A stretch of 64,000 nt of DNA from Hibiscus mutabilis (Eukaryota > Streptophyta > Magnoliopsida > Malvales > Malvaceae). The stretch lies in assembly GCA_019671005.1 (NCBI GenBank), contig CM033747.1, forward strand, positions 27,989,188 through 28,053,187, written 5' to 3'. The notes under the pieces were generated by a model that searched no databases, had not been told where the DNA came from, and saw nothing but the letters and a program-made list of their open reading frames with translations. This document shows positions 34,512-46,449 of this stretch, piece after piece; the first letter of the stretch is position 1; every line of letters starts with the position of its first letter. The position numbers and the translations under genes were made by a program.

Positions 34512-35731
34512 TGTGATCACTCATTTTTGACCGAGTTTTAGTGTTATTAGAGTTATTTTAATAATAATATTATTAATATAAAATTAATAAAAAATCAAAA
34601 AAATTAATAATAAAAAATTAATTAAATAAAAAAGAAGAAATTACGTGGTTTTTGGGTGGTCCACGTCACCCCTTTGCCCTCCCCAATTGCCTATAAATAG
34701 AGGCATGGGGAGGGGCAATTGAAGAGGAAATGGATCGGCAATGGCTTTGCCCAAAGAGAGCAGTGCTCTCGGCTAGCCAAGGACCGGGGTAATATCCTCG
34801 GTCCTAACCGGTTCGATCGGAGTCCTATTTTGGATCCGATCTAGTTAATTTTTTTGTAGAGGTCGTGGTAGATCTCGGTGGGGTTCAGTCGGGGTTCGTC
34901 ATTCTAACTCCTAGTTAGATATATTTTCTTTCCTTTTTATTTATGTTGTAATTTTTATGATTTAATGAAGTAGTAGTTAATTTAAAATTGTGTTTTAGTT
35001 TGTATGTTTATTTATGTTTTAGATTAGTATTTATTATGTTTTAAATTTACGTTCTATATTTTATTTATGTTAGATTAGTTTTTATTTATGTGTTAAATTA
35101 ATCGTTATGTATGTATGTTTTAGATTAATATTTTATTTATGTTAGATTTGTTTTTATTTATGTGTTAAATTAATAGTTATGTATGTATGTTTTAGATTAG
35201 TATTTTATTTATGTTATATTAGTATTTTATTATGTTAGTATTTATTTATATTTTTATCGCAATGTATTTATTTATATTTGCCATGTCTTTTAAGTTTGCA
35301 TAACGAACATATATTTTGTCAATGCGGTGCCCTTTTATTCGAGCGTAAACGGGGTCAGTATCAGGCGTAGTGATAGTGGTTGGGCGTTTACTCTCGAATA
35401 ATGAGGCCTTTAAAATTTACTCGCACATATAACCAGATTTTAATTTAATTGTCACTTTAATCCGAAAAGTCTAATATTAATAAAGCGGTAATTATTAAAG
35501 TACCAATTTTGGGCGGTGTGGGGGTGCTAATCCTTCCCCATCCGTAACCGGCTCCCGAACCCGATATTTTGAAATATCTAGTTTTTTACGGTGTCCAGCC
35601 TACCTAAGTGACTGGTGGCGACTCTATTTTTAAATAAAACACGAGTTTTATAAAACTACTCGCGTAAGAAAATATTTTCAAAACAAAAATAAAAATCACA
35701 CCATTTTTTGGCGTAAAAAGACATCGCTACA
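34512..35731 (+). repeat. Element B LTR3 (1220 bp)
   Basis: It runs from TGTGATCACTC to CGCTACA and is followed directly by TATAT, the target-site duplication. The TATA box is at 34692-34699, with ACGTGG at 34643 and CCACGT at 34661. The last 260 bp differ from LTR1 and LTR2 at many positions, consistent with LTR3 being the original 3' LTR. Confidence 0.92.
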
Positions 35732-35755
35732 TATATATATATATATATATATATA
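35732..35755. repeat. (TA)n microsatellite and right target-site duplication
   Basis: A TA dinucleotide run of about 12 units begins with the TATAT duplication. Copy 1 of the segment has a much shorter run at 20573-20582, so the tract expanded after or during the insertion of B. Confidence 0.8.
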
Positions 35756-37825
35756 ATAAAAATTTCACCGACATGCATTATTAGTTAAAGTTTGCATGTC
35801 CTAGTACTTGAAGACATCTCTCCTTTTTGAAATTAGATTCCATAATTAGTTTATATAAGATAACCCATCAATTATTGTAGTTAGTCACGGTTGTTTTTAC
35901 TATAAAATTAGATTGACTGACTTGTACGTGGGGAGATTTCTATTTTAGTTAGTCACGGTTGTTTTTACTATAAAATATTAATTGACCCATCTTTGCTATC
36001 TCTGTTAATCGTCGAGCCTCCCAACCGTTTTGTTCATCAAAATAAGGCATTAAGTCAAAAAATATTTTCAATATTTAATTGAGCAGTCATTTTAGCCTTT
36101 ATTCTTTTTTAATCAATTTAATTCTAACGTTTTATTTTGGGTCAAAATGACTCTTTGTGGATGAAAATTGTTAGTTAACTAAAGATAAATAACTTGAAAT
36201 GACATGACAAACTACATAGAAGTGCACATTGACATGACCGTGCCATATAAACAAAGATGATTTGAAAGAATATCAAATTAGTCAAAAAATAATTTTATAA
36301 AATTATTTTTTTGCCGACGTAATATCATGTCAAGTCATTTTAAGTTATTTATCGTTAATTGACTAACAGTTTTCATCTGCAAATGGGTCATTTTGACCCT
36401 AAATAAAACATTTGAGATTATATTAATTAAAAAAGAATATGGGCCACAATAACTATTCAGTCAAACGTTATGTGTATTTTTTGATATTATACCTCAAAAT
36501 AAACTCAAACAACATGAACAATAAAATTCCAAACAAAAGAAATAAATTTAAATAATGAAAAATGTTATGAACTCTTAATCCTTTGGGATTTTTAAACAAT
36601 GATAACTCGAGTGTCATAGTTAACATGTTTTATAATTTCATTTATTAGATCAGATAATATCATTTAACTCGTGACATTAAATTTAATTGATTATTTTGTA
36701 TTTAATATAAACCATACATGGGGTTTAAGGTAAAGAAAAAGAAGCCAAAGATAAAATAATAGTGGCTGAGAGTAGGGATGAGCAATATTTGATTTGACTT
36801 GAAAAGGTCGAATTTTGAGTTGAGTTATTCGGCCTTTTTAGTTGAATTACTCAAGTACTTTATTTTTTAGTTATAGTTGAGTTGATTCTTAAATTTTGAA
36901 TAATACGAATAAACCAAAATTTAAATTTCTGCAAATACTACTGAGTTCCTGATATTTTTGAATTTTTTTTAATTGGTTAAAATTAAAAAAATAAAAATAT
37001 AAAAGAACCGTTCCAAAATGATAAATTTTAGGCCTTAAACAAATAAATTGTTAAAACTAAAGCAACTTGTTTTTTTCCCTCTTGTTTTATTTTAAAAGAA
37101 TTTTCAAAGATATCTAAATTTATGTGATTTAATTTAGAATTTACTCATATTATTGACAAGATTTTAATTCGACTTTTAGTTTGAACAAATTTATTTTATT
37201 TGAATTCCATTTCACTCGATTCAATTTAAAAATATTAAATTGAAATAAAATATTAAAATATAATTCGACAACTTATTAAATTTATTTATTTTTATTTGAT
37301 TCGACTTGATTTGATGAGTTCAACACTAATCAAAAGGGATGGCAAAGAATGGATGTAACATAATGTGGTTGTAACAGTCATTTGCTTCAAAACTACAAAT
37401 GTTTACTTCCTAGTGGCATTTTTTTTTGTTTTTTTATATGGGAGACATATAACTTCATTAAAGAGGGAAAATGATGAAAATAGTCAAAATGGCCAAGCTA
37501 AAAATAAATAAAGAAATTAAATTTATTATTACCCTTGAATATGACTTAATGATCAATTTACACTAGAACAAATTCTCCGATGGTAAAGCATATTTTTTAT
37601 TTGCAAGTATGATTTTATTGATGAGAAAATCATACAATAATATATTATCATAGGTCTCGTTAAAAATGCCCTAAACCTAAAATGGAGGAAAAGAACACAC
37701 CATTATAATATTGATAGAAACCAACACGACATAAAAGGCTTGAAACCGAGTACACAAAGTGGAATAGACTGAACAAAAAACAAAATGAAAGCCACACAGC
37801 CAAGCACACCACGTCCCAAGGAATG
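35737..37825 (+). repeat. Duplication copy 2, right part
   Basis: This continues the match to copy 1 from 20583 onward. It lacks the 1-kb block of copy 1, carries a short templated filler at that junction (35949-35976), and keeps the complete fold-back MITE. The match ends at the CACGTCCCA of the LINE 3' end. Confidence 0.88.
36043..36500. mobile_element. Fold-back MITE with long inverted repeats
   Basis: The stretch 36043-36240 is nearly the reverse complement of 36300-36500; for example GGTCAAAATGACTC on the left and GGGTCATTTTGACCC on the right. The two 200-bp arms surround a short centre, about 450 bp in all. It has no coding capacity. The exact termini and target-site duplication could not be fixed by eye. 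Confidence 0.7.
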
Positions 37826-37832
37826 ATGAACC
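37590..37832 (-). mobile_element. LINE 3'-end fragment in copy 2
   Basis: This matches 22925-23155 and is the 3' terminal part of the same LINE, on the minus strand (AATAAAATCATACTTGC tail). In copy 2 the LINE stops at about 37825, whereas copy 1 continues into endonuclease remnants. Confidence 0.65.
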
Positions 37833-37869
37833 CAACCATAGAAAAATATTCATAATTTCACTCTTTTTT

Positions 37870-37905
37870 TTAAATAATAATAATAATAATAATAATAATA
37901 AGAGT
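37870..37905. repeat. (AAT)n microsatellite
   Basis: About ten uninterrupted AAT units follow a T-run. They lie at the junction between the duplication end and the Athila-like remnant. Confidence 0.9.
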
Positions 37906-38925
37906 TCCATATGCGTGATAGGGGATGAGCCGACTCTTTTATTTTATTTGGATCGATTGAGCCTTTTAAGCCAACCATACAATATTTCCCTTAAACATAA
38001 GATTTTGAGCCTTAGCCTTTTTTCTTGATTCACCAAATATTGTTTGTTTATCTTTACCGACAGAATTTAAAACTCCAACCTTACATTTGTTTGCTTTAGA
38101 TGCTCAGTACTTGTTGGACGTATCTTTATGAGCATACGTATTAATGGGGTAGGTAGGTGCATTCTAATGGGAGAAAGATACATAAAAAGGAATAAAGCAT
38201 AGGCTTTTATTTTCTTCATTTCTATAAAAAATATTCTCTTTATTGATGAAAAAATTGAAAAAAAAAAGAAAAGGAAAAAAATACTAGTGTTAAAAAATAA
38301 TAAAAAAAGAAAAAATTATATGTACTTATGGTTTATCCTTTTGTAATGGAGAAATAAGGAATATCTTAGAAAATGATGGAGTTGGATGTTCACTAGGGGA
38401 AGATGGGAATTAATACTTCTTGCTCACTTTGATCCGTAAGTAAATTGAGTTTAAGATAAGCCATTTGCTGTTAATCTCATTGAAATATTATGCCTTGACC
38501 TAAGCCCTGTTATATGCCAATTAAAAAGACTTGGTGATTGTATTATATTGGAACTAGTTTCTTTTCTCTAATTATATATATAAGGATGAATAATGAATTA
38601 ATTCATGATAGCCATTTACTTATTGTTTATTATTTTTTTCAATATGCTGATGAGATTGCACACAGATGATTTGTACACATATGAGCACGGAAATTTTAGT
38701 GTCCTAATACTTTTTGACTATGAGAATTTTCTAGAGATCACCTATGTTATGAATAACATTCTATTTGACCATAATTAAACGCTTAAGTTCTTGATAATGA
38801 TATTCTACTTTGTATTCACAACTTTTTGTTCTCTTCATCAGTTGAATCTAAGTATATTAGGCTGCATTTACATTTGCATTGGTATTTTGTTTGCTTGAGG
38901 ACAAGCAAAAATTTATGTGTGGGGG
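37906..38925 (+). mobile_element. 3' internal end of an Athila-like element
   Basis: This is non-coding and AT-rich. Its last 50 bp read GCTTGAGGACAAGC, then AAAAATTTATGTGTGGGGG, immediately before an LTR start. That arrangement is the typical polypurine-tract region of Athila-type and related gypsy elements. No gag or pol is left; the element is truncated on its 5' side. Confidence 0.6.
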
Positions 38926-40408
38926 TGTGATGAGTCCTTAATATAGTCTCATTTTAGCATCTATAGTATGAACATTTGCAGTGTTTATTAAGTGTTTTAT
39001 TGACATTTGTAGGTTTTTAGTTATTTCATATTTTGTTGTTTGTATTTTAAATATGTTACAATTTTAGTACATTTATTATTTTTTCAGTTATTTTTAATAA
39101 AATGTATTTTGTGTTAATTGCAGGTTTAGATATGTTGATTTTGGTGATTGCATTTATGAAACAAATGAAGTTGAATTCAAAGATGATCTAAGGTGAAAAG
39201 AGTTAGACAAATGCTTAAACTGAGAAAATAGGCTCAATAAACTCATACTAAATTTCTACACTCAATATGTTGCACGGTTTTAACTATAACTTAAGCTCCA
39301 AAATTCGAAAATTGGCCCATGGGATACTGTTGTAAAGCTTATTGAGTCTACTACACTTTTAAAGTAATTGGGAAGCCAAAATAAATATGAAAATGCCCAG
39401 AAAAATGCTGAAACCGGAATCTTACAAGTGGTAACAACATGATGACAACTTTTAACATTTTAAGGATATCATCATTTATAGAAAGACTTTTTAAGTGAAG
39501 AAAATTGGCTAAAAATTCAGTCTCTATTGTCATCTAGCATTACAAATTTCTTATAAATGGGCTTTACTTTTGCCTTGTAAATCATCTTGGTAGCTTTGTT
39601 GTAGCTTTGTACTTGAAATCAAGATCACTTTTCATTCTTTCATCTTTTAATTTTCTTTTTATATTTATATTTTCTTTCTTATGTTTTGTTTTTGTAAACC
39701 AAATTTTATTTTCTTTATGGTTATGATGTCTTTCTATGTCAAGTTGCTGAGGTGAAAGGATGAAGCTCTTGGTATATACTAAAGGTTAGTTTGAAATTCT
39801 CAACGTATAACTAAATCATGTTAAATTAGTATATGATGTTAAATTCACTTGGCTAATATTCATATTGGTAAATTAAGAACCTCGATTCATTATAGACAAA
39901 TAATTTGGCACAATAAATGCTTGGTTTAATTAACTTGATTTATTGTAGACAAAACAAATTGACATAGTGAATACTTAACTTGTTTATTAATTTTGATTGC
40001 ATCAATCCATATAACACCATATGCTATACCTTTGTGCTTTTGGACATTGTTTATTGCACTTTGGACTTCGATTATGGACATTGGACAATGAACTTTGGAC
40101 TTTTATTGCAGGACCTTCCGATTGGATTTCTCTTCATCATGTGGACTTCAATTGAATAATAAAATGAATAAAAATTAATCTTAGTATAATACCAAGAGTG
40201 GATTCTCAAAACCTCATCATCTTTCATTTATATCGTTGTTTATTTATTCTTAATCAATTATCCTCTTTGTAGAAATTTTTATTTGAACTTATAATCTTGT
40301 AATTTCTAAACAAACTTCCCTGCGGATTCGACCTCAGACTCCCGAGAATTATTACTTGAGGTATATGACTAAAAAGAGCCGGTCAATGATAATTCCCAAG
40401 TATCAACA
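38926..40408 (+). repeat. 3' LTR of the Athila-like element
   Basis: It starts TGTGATGAGTCC after the GTGGGGG tract and ends near AAGTATCAACA. The last 100 bp (CCCTGCGGATTCGACC, then CTTGAGGTATA) resemble the 3' ends of plant Athila-group LTRs. The partner LTR is not in the window, so no duplication could be checked and the exact end may be three bases earlier (40405). Confidence 0.6.
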
Positions 40409-40506
40409 AGACACATTTTAAGCGAACAAAGGGTCCTCCAACCAACGTGTATCCACTAATCAATTTTGAGAGTGTGTTATCCATACCTACATCATAAACA
40501 TTATTC

Positions 40507-40767
40507 ATGTATGACGATGAAGATTTTCTACCGCAAACTCTTCGTAATGTATCCGAAGGCTTCAAAACAACTACTACCCGCAACGAAGACATCATTCATG
40601 TGGCAGGAGGAGGACTCATCCTTAACTCCAGCGTCATTCAACAATTTCGCATCTCAACAGTCCGAGGCGATCTCGCCCTCGGAATCGCTCCCATGAGCGA
40701 CTTAGCTCTTAACTCGGCTCTCTCGGTCATGATCATAACCATCATAGCGTCGCAACATTGGACTTAG
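40507..40767 (+). CDS. Unrecognised ORF fragment, 86 codons
   Basis: The open frame begins MYDDEDFLPQTLRNVSEGFK and includes GGGLILNSSVIQQF and LALGIAPMSDLALNSALSVM. Composition is protein-like, mixing acidic, glycine-rich and hydrophobic stretches, and differs from the AT-rich surroundings. I do not recognise the family. It lies between the Athila-like LTR and the leader of element D, so it could be a captured host-gene exon or the antisense of D's degraded gag region. The minus-strand frame here is shorter and less regular. Confidence 0.3.
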   Translation: MYDDEDFLPQTLRNVSEGFKTTTTRNEDIIHVAGGGLILNSSVIQQFRISTVRGDLALGIAPMSDLALNSALSVMIITIIASQHWT

Positions 40768-40875
40768 GATTTCAGTCTCAAGGAGTATGAACTTAATTTA
40801 AGGGCTGGTATTCACTAGACATATTACTACAACACCTATATCACCTCAGGATTTCCTAGAACTGGCTAAACCTAA

Positions 40876-40887
40876 GATCTAATACCA
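40876..40887 (-). other. Primer-binding-site remnant of element D
   Basis: On the minus strand TGGTATTAGATC follows the LTR end after a few bases. It resembles the initiator-Met tRNA site TGGTATCAGAGC used by many plant gypsy and Copia elements. This fixes the orientation of the adjacent LTR as minus and shows it is a 5' LTR with some internal sequence, not a solo LTR. Confidence 0.6.
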
Positions 40888-40892
40888 CTAAA

Positions 40893-43632
40893 TGTAACAC
40901 CCCGATCCTAATCTGGATCTGAAGTACTACATTGGAGTCACCTAAAACTTGACCCAAAAATTTTCATTTAAAACCATAGATTTATCCTTTATTCAAAACA
41001 TTATATCATCGAATACTTCATATAATTAAATAAACAACATAAATTAATTTTTGAAATAGGAGTTCCAAGTTTATATATTGTATATCAAAATAATATATCA
41101 AAATAAAGTTACAAACTCAATAGTTGTAAGGTCCTATGAATACTCAGCTCTCAAAATACAAGTACCGTACTTTGACAAACGCTGCTTACTGGAATCCCGT
41201 ACAGATAATACTCCTCGATCCACTAATCTCACGATCAACCTACGTACGAAAATAACGATTCTGAGCGCCAAGCTTACAAAGCTAAACAGTACACATCTGC
41301 TGTATTATACTTCATGCTAATTACAAACATAAGAATGCAAGCTAGTTCGAGCAATAAGAAGATATAAAATAACACGTGGCACAACCACTAGCCGCCTAAA
41401 CACATGCTCTCATCATGAAAACATCATACGTGACACACAAGGCCCAACCATACTCAAGATCTCACCATACTATCCTAGTACAAGCACAAAAAGATTTAAC
41501 CACAAACAATGGTAGTCAAACATATTTAGCCTTGAACCACTAAGACATCAAGCTAGCTACACATATACTCGGGACCACTTAGACATCGAGTACCTCACGT
41601 GGTATTCGGGACCATATAGACATCGAATACCCTATCATACCTCTCACCCAAGACCACAAAGACATCGGGCGGTGCATGCCATATATCTGGGACCACTAAG
41701 ACGTAAAGTAGTGAATACCGCCTACTTAGAAACACCTAGCCATCGAGTAATGAGTGCCACTCGGGACCACCTAAACATCGAGTGCACACGAAGAAGGGAA
41801 CAAGTACTGCAATATGATTCTTGGGTATCTAAATCCCCTTAATCACATCATGAAATCAATCAAATGCCTACACGGCATACGAGCAACGCGATCCCAAGGA
41901 TCTCTCTTTTGTTGCTAGTCATCATCACATTATTGAGTTTACATTACTAAGTTATTAATACATTATGGATGAGTGCATAATTATTCTCATTAATTATTTC
42001 CATTAGTCCACGCTATCCCTTTTATTAAGGCATTAATCTATCTAATAATCATACGTGTCAACTCTCATCCTCATCTAGCATTATTGATTATTTAATTTAA
42101 TGGATATTGGTACTCGAATACGAGCATCGATACGATACCCCTAGATATCGGTGCTCTCATGCTTACTGATACGAAATGTGCTTATTGGAAACCTCAAGTT
42201 TCTCGAGTACCAGTACATGTCGACCCGTACCGATATGAAAATAATAATGTATCAGTACAGTTAAAGCTCGCACCGATACCCCATCCACGATTTATTAAAG
42301 AATTACAATGTTTACGAGACTTAAATCCATCCCTAAAGCTTATGAAAGTCATTAGGATTTGCTTACTAACACGTTCAATCAATAAACAATAATTATCAGC
42401 TTCTTAATCATTTAATCGAGTATTTATCTTATAAGTATAAATCCGATAATTTGTGTCAAAACCATTCGAATTGGCATACAAGGCATCACAATTATTAATC
42501 AATCAAGTAATTATACAACTATCTCAATGACCCTACACAATCTCTAAAGTCTCCATGAGTCTCATCATATTCGTAATATCATCATGCATCATACATATAT
42601 CAAGCCTCATGATACTGGTCTCTAAATATGCTTATTTATTGTCTACCTATTTTGCAGACACTAACACGCAAAACAATCACATTTATGATGCTCATGAAGC
42701 AATAGGAGTTTGATGTGTACTAACCTCAAGCCAAAGCGATAAATTCCCATCCAAGCTCCTTGAATCATCTCTTTAAATCCAATATTCAAGCCCACATAAC
42801 CCTCGGAAAAAAACAAGCACGACTCCGTAAGCAAAATCACAACATCAGACTACTTTAGGGGTACAAAATGAGTAAAAACAGCTTACCATATTCAAATTTG
42901 GTGAAACAGACTGCACCAACGGAATCAGGATATCAAAAAACTCTCGAGTAAGGTCCTCCATAAAAAGTCAACGACGGTCGGGCAGGGCAGTACAGTCGGG
43001 CAGCGTGGTTGGGCAATGCGGTACGGTTGCATTGTGCTGTCTGGCAGGCTGGTCCAACTAGTTTGGCCCAACTGGCCTGGTTCACTAGGCCAAGCCTAGA
43101 GCAGCTGCAGGGCACGCCCACCGCGCGTGCGGTGGCCGAACGGCGACGACAAACTTTAGATCGACCTTTCTCGAGCTGGGGAACGTCATGGTGGCTTCGC
43201 CCTTCAACGGAGGATAACGGTTCACGCCACTTTAGCAATATCAAATCTTTTCGGTCTTCACCCCAGCGAGTAACGGCAGCAACGACGATGAGAGGTCTAT
43301 TGGCGGGTTTATTTCAACAAGCTGAAGGTAATGTCAATAACAGTGTCGTGCACGGTGGTTCGAAGGGCGACGGATCGAGGTTTAAAACTTCCCCTTACTT
43401 TTTCTCTCTCTCCCAAAATATCTTCTTTTTCTTTCTCCCCCACACTCGATTAGCAGTTTTTTATTCAAAAACACTATCTCAACATTTTTAGTAAATAATT
43501 TAATAAACACATCCACATTATTTTTTTGTCACTAAAGGCTCAACTTCAATATTCTTAACTTAGACTCCCAAAATAAGGCCCATAACCCGTGTCTGAGACC
43601 CTATTTGCTAACCCAAAAATTGGGTCGTTACA
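40893..43632 (-). repeat. Element D 5' LTR, 2.74 kb
   Basis: It is bounded by TGTAACACCCC on the left and GGTCGTTACA on the right. Read on the minus strand it runs from TGTAACGACCC to GGGGTGTTACA, the usual form of chromovirus-type gypsy LTRs in dicots. The interior has GTACCGATAC-like repeats (42110-42280), phrase-like repeats around GGGACCAC.TAGACATCGA (41570-41790) and a GC-richer block (42950-43350). The five bases outside each end do not match (CTAAA, AGATA), as expected if the other half of the element is missing. Confidence 0.7.
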
Positions 43633-44096
43633 AGATAGTTGTTTGATTATTTAAACAAGCAAAATGACGTATAAGAACATGTTATATTCGATACTTGTTT
43701 GAATAGTTTATCAGTTATCAATATTTTGTATCTATTAATAATAATTAAATTATGAAAAATATTCTTTAATATAACATTACCAATCATATTTGAAGGATCT
43801 ATATATTAATTTATTATTTATATAATTATTTATAATATAATACAATTAATTATTAAATTTAAATACAATAGAAATGTGTGAGAATAAAAAGAAAAAAAGC
43901 AAAAACTATTAGTTTACAAATGTCACAATATAAATACGTAAGGGTGAAGAATTAAAATGGAAAAGATCAAATTTAGATTATTTGGAGATTTTTTATAATC
44001 TTTAAGGGTAAAATGATCCTTATAACTCTTATGTCAAAACTTTTAATTTTAAAGAGCTCTTATTAGCAGCCTTTTCAAAATTAAAGGATTCACCCC
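43633..44096. other. AT-rich spacer between D and C
   Basis: About 460 bp are very AT-rich, with no ORF, RNA gene or repeat recognised. This is probably the DNA into which C or D inserted. Confidence 0.5.
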
Positions 44097-46309
44097 TGTA
44101 ACAATGGCCCCGCCCCACGGTGGTGGGTGCTTGACGCGTTCTTACAAAAATATTTGGTTTTGAATGGAGTCGCCACCAATCTTTTTAATTAGGGTGAGAT
44201 TGGATCACCTGAAAACTCAGTTATTTTAATAAAATTTGTTTTTGTCATTTTATTAAAACAACATGTTTTGGTCTACGAAACCAAAAAAACAGGTTCAGGA
44301 GTTAGTTACATATGGGGAAGGGTGAGCACCCCTACAACGCCCAAAATTGGTACCTGGTCGATTACAAATTGTTTTAAAGATGGAAATTAAGAATTCGAAT
44401 TTGATTTAAAATTTATGATCCCTCTTAAAATATTGAAAAAAATATATTTTTTTTGTAAGAAAGGAATTTACACCCTACACCTGGGGCATAATTTCCGTTA
44501 GATTCCCGAATGAAAGGAATCTATTTTGAAAATTATAGTTTATAATTAAAATGGTATTTTGTAATAGAGATTAATGGAAAGCGGCACCCCTGCCGTTTGA
44601 GGTACGTTTTTCACGATAACCTCTAAAAATCATTTTTTTGAAATTTAATTAAAATAAATACAAGATGTATACGGATGTGTATTACATCGTAAACATTATG
44701 TAAATAATAATAATAATAATGTAAAAACAATAATAGTAGCAACGATAATAATAATAATAATAATAATAATAATATGTACATAGTATGTAAATGGAATAAT
44801 AATAATATATAAATTAAATAATAATGATAATAAACATATACATAATAATATATACTACACACATATTATGCATATAATTTACAAATTATCTATAATTAAA
44901 ATAATATATATAATATAATATAAATACATAAACAAGGACTAAAATTGAAAGAAACAAAAAATAGTGCAAGAATAAATTAAAAGTAATATACAAGGCCAGA
45001 ATTAAATAATTTACAATAACTAGGGACTAAATCCGTAATTTTATCGTTGGACTGGGATGAAATTGATAGGTGCCAAAAGTTTGGGGGACCGAAACTGCGA
45101 ATATACCATTTAATATTGGTTAAAATTGAATTCTGGACCAAATTGCAAGGTTTTTGAAATATCCAGGGACCTAAAAGCTGATAAAACCATGCGGCATCTC
45201 CAAAATGAAAATACTTTTAATGCGGAGGGACTGTCCGTGTATTTAGACCATTTAAAATCAGATTAAACCTATTTTAGTGACTAAATTGCATAACATTTTA
45301 AAACTGAAAGGACCAGGGGACTGATTTACCCATGCAGAAGGGTTAAAGATGTAATTTCCCCTTTTAAAAACACACGGGTCATCTGTCGGGTCAAGTCGGT
45401 TATGCGGGTCAAGCTCGAAACGACGTCGTTTTGGGCCATAATTCAAACACCCAAAATGGCGTCGTTTTGATGTCATAAATTCAGTTTTTGGGTAAAAAAC
45501 CATTTTATCAGTTTTGTAAACAATAAAGAATCCAAAAAGCTCTCAACTCCTCAGCCCATTGCTGGTCGTTGGTCGGCCGTCTATCGTGGGTTCTGTTGAG
45601 TGTCGTCGTAGACCGCCGTTCGCCGACGACGGAGAACCGCCACAAACAGTGGCCGAAGAACATGCAAGAAGCTAGACCAGTTTGATTTTGGGTTCTAAGA
45701 TCGGATCTAAGGTTAGTTTCTCCTCAAAAGCTCTCTCTTTTCATAGATCTAAACAAAACCGAAAGGTTTTTTTATTTATTTTACCTTTTGTTTTTTTGAA
45801 TCTATTTTTTTGTTTTCCTTCAATCTTGTTATTGTTTTTTTAACCATTCAAATCTCTCTTTTTTTATTCCAAAATCCTCTCCCTATTACATTGATTTCTA
45901 TGGGTTTATATACTCAAAATAAAATAAATAAAAACATTTGTTTTGGATAAATATTTTCCCATTTCATATTTATCTCCCTTTTTTGCTTTTTGCAGGTCGG
46001 CAGAGCAGTACGGTTTGGGCGGTGGCCAGTTGACGTGGTGGCAGCAATGGTTGACGCAGTTTGGGGGGAGTTGAACGGTCGGTGGCTGGCGGTGGCAGAG
46101 GGTATAATAAGGGTTAGGCTTTTGGTAATTAGGTTTAGGGGTATTTTAGGTATTTTGGGGTTATTTGGGTCTAATATGTAAATGGGTTTGGATATTAATA
46201 TATTGGGCTTTGTAGTTTAGTTTGGGTTTGGTTAATGGATCTGGTGAGTTTGATTTGTAAATGGGTCTTTTAATTGGGCTTTAGGCCCGGACTAAAATGG
46301 GCTACTATA
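44097..46309 (-). repeat. Element C 3' LTR, 2.2 kb
   Basis: On the minus strand it runs from 46309 (TATAGTAGCCC, first G of TG mutated) to 44097 (ATTGTTACA). Near the 3' end it carries GGTGGCGACTCC (44164-44177) and a GGGCGTTGTAGGGGTGC block comparable to GGGCGGTGTGGGGGTGC in A, B and E. This places C in another family of the same lineage. A GC-richer stretch at 45560-45680 and 45990-46110 has no supported gene. Confidence 0.8.
44706..44775. repeat. (AAT)n microsatellite inside element C LTR
   Basis: Interrupted runs of AAT/ATA lie in the LTR, with related AT-rich runs up to about 44960. The Leu/Tyr-rich frame read from it on the minus strand is an artefact. Confidence 0.85.
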
Positions 46310-46347
46310 GCTGCCTCTCTTTGCGCATTGTTGTGTATAGGGCAAAG
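46310..46347 (-). other. Polypurine tract and hairpin of element C
   Basis: On the minus strand GCGCAAAGAGAGGCAGC lies next to the LTR start. CTTTGC (46347-46342) and GCAAAG (46324-46319) are complementary and flank a 17-nt loop, so the 5' half of the tract is in a stem as in element B, although the loops are unrelated. Confidence 0.7.
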
Positions 46348-46449
46348 ACAAAAGAGTACCCATTTTTGTCGGTCGGTTAGGGTTCATTTCTTTGCCAATG
46401 CTTCTTCTTTGTGATTCACTTGATCTTCTTTGCCACTCTTGTAAGCAAA

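Larger units (their letters stand above)
24374..35731 (+). mobile_element. Element B: tandem LTR-int-LTR-int-LTR non-autonomous retroelement
   Basis: Three LTRs of about 1.2 kb (24374-25568, 29432-30651, 34512-35731) alternate with two nearly identical internal regions of about 3.86 kb. The whole unit is flanked by TATAT, so it behaves as one insertion that later gained a unit, or inserted as a tandem. LTR termini, primer-binding site, leader and polypurine tract match elements A and E. There is no gag or pol, so it would have needed proteins from an A-like element. This resembles a LARD-type derivative of Tat/Ogre. Confidence 0.92.

Noticed and set aside
40893..43632. Solo LTR
   Set aside because: A primer-binding-site remnant and about 100 bp of leader-like sequence lie next to the left end, and the flanking five bases do not match, so it is the LTR of a truncated element.
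45990..46181. Gly/Val-rich 63-codon frame in a GC-richer block
   Set aside because: It lies within the LTR of element C, on the strand opposite to the element, without domain or context.
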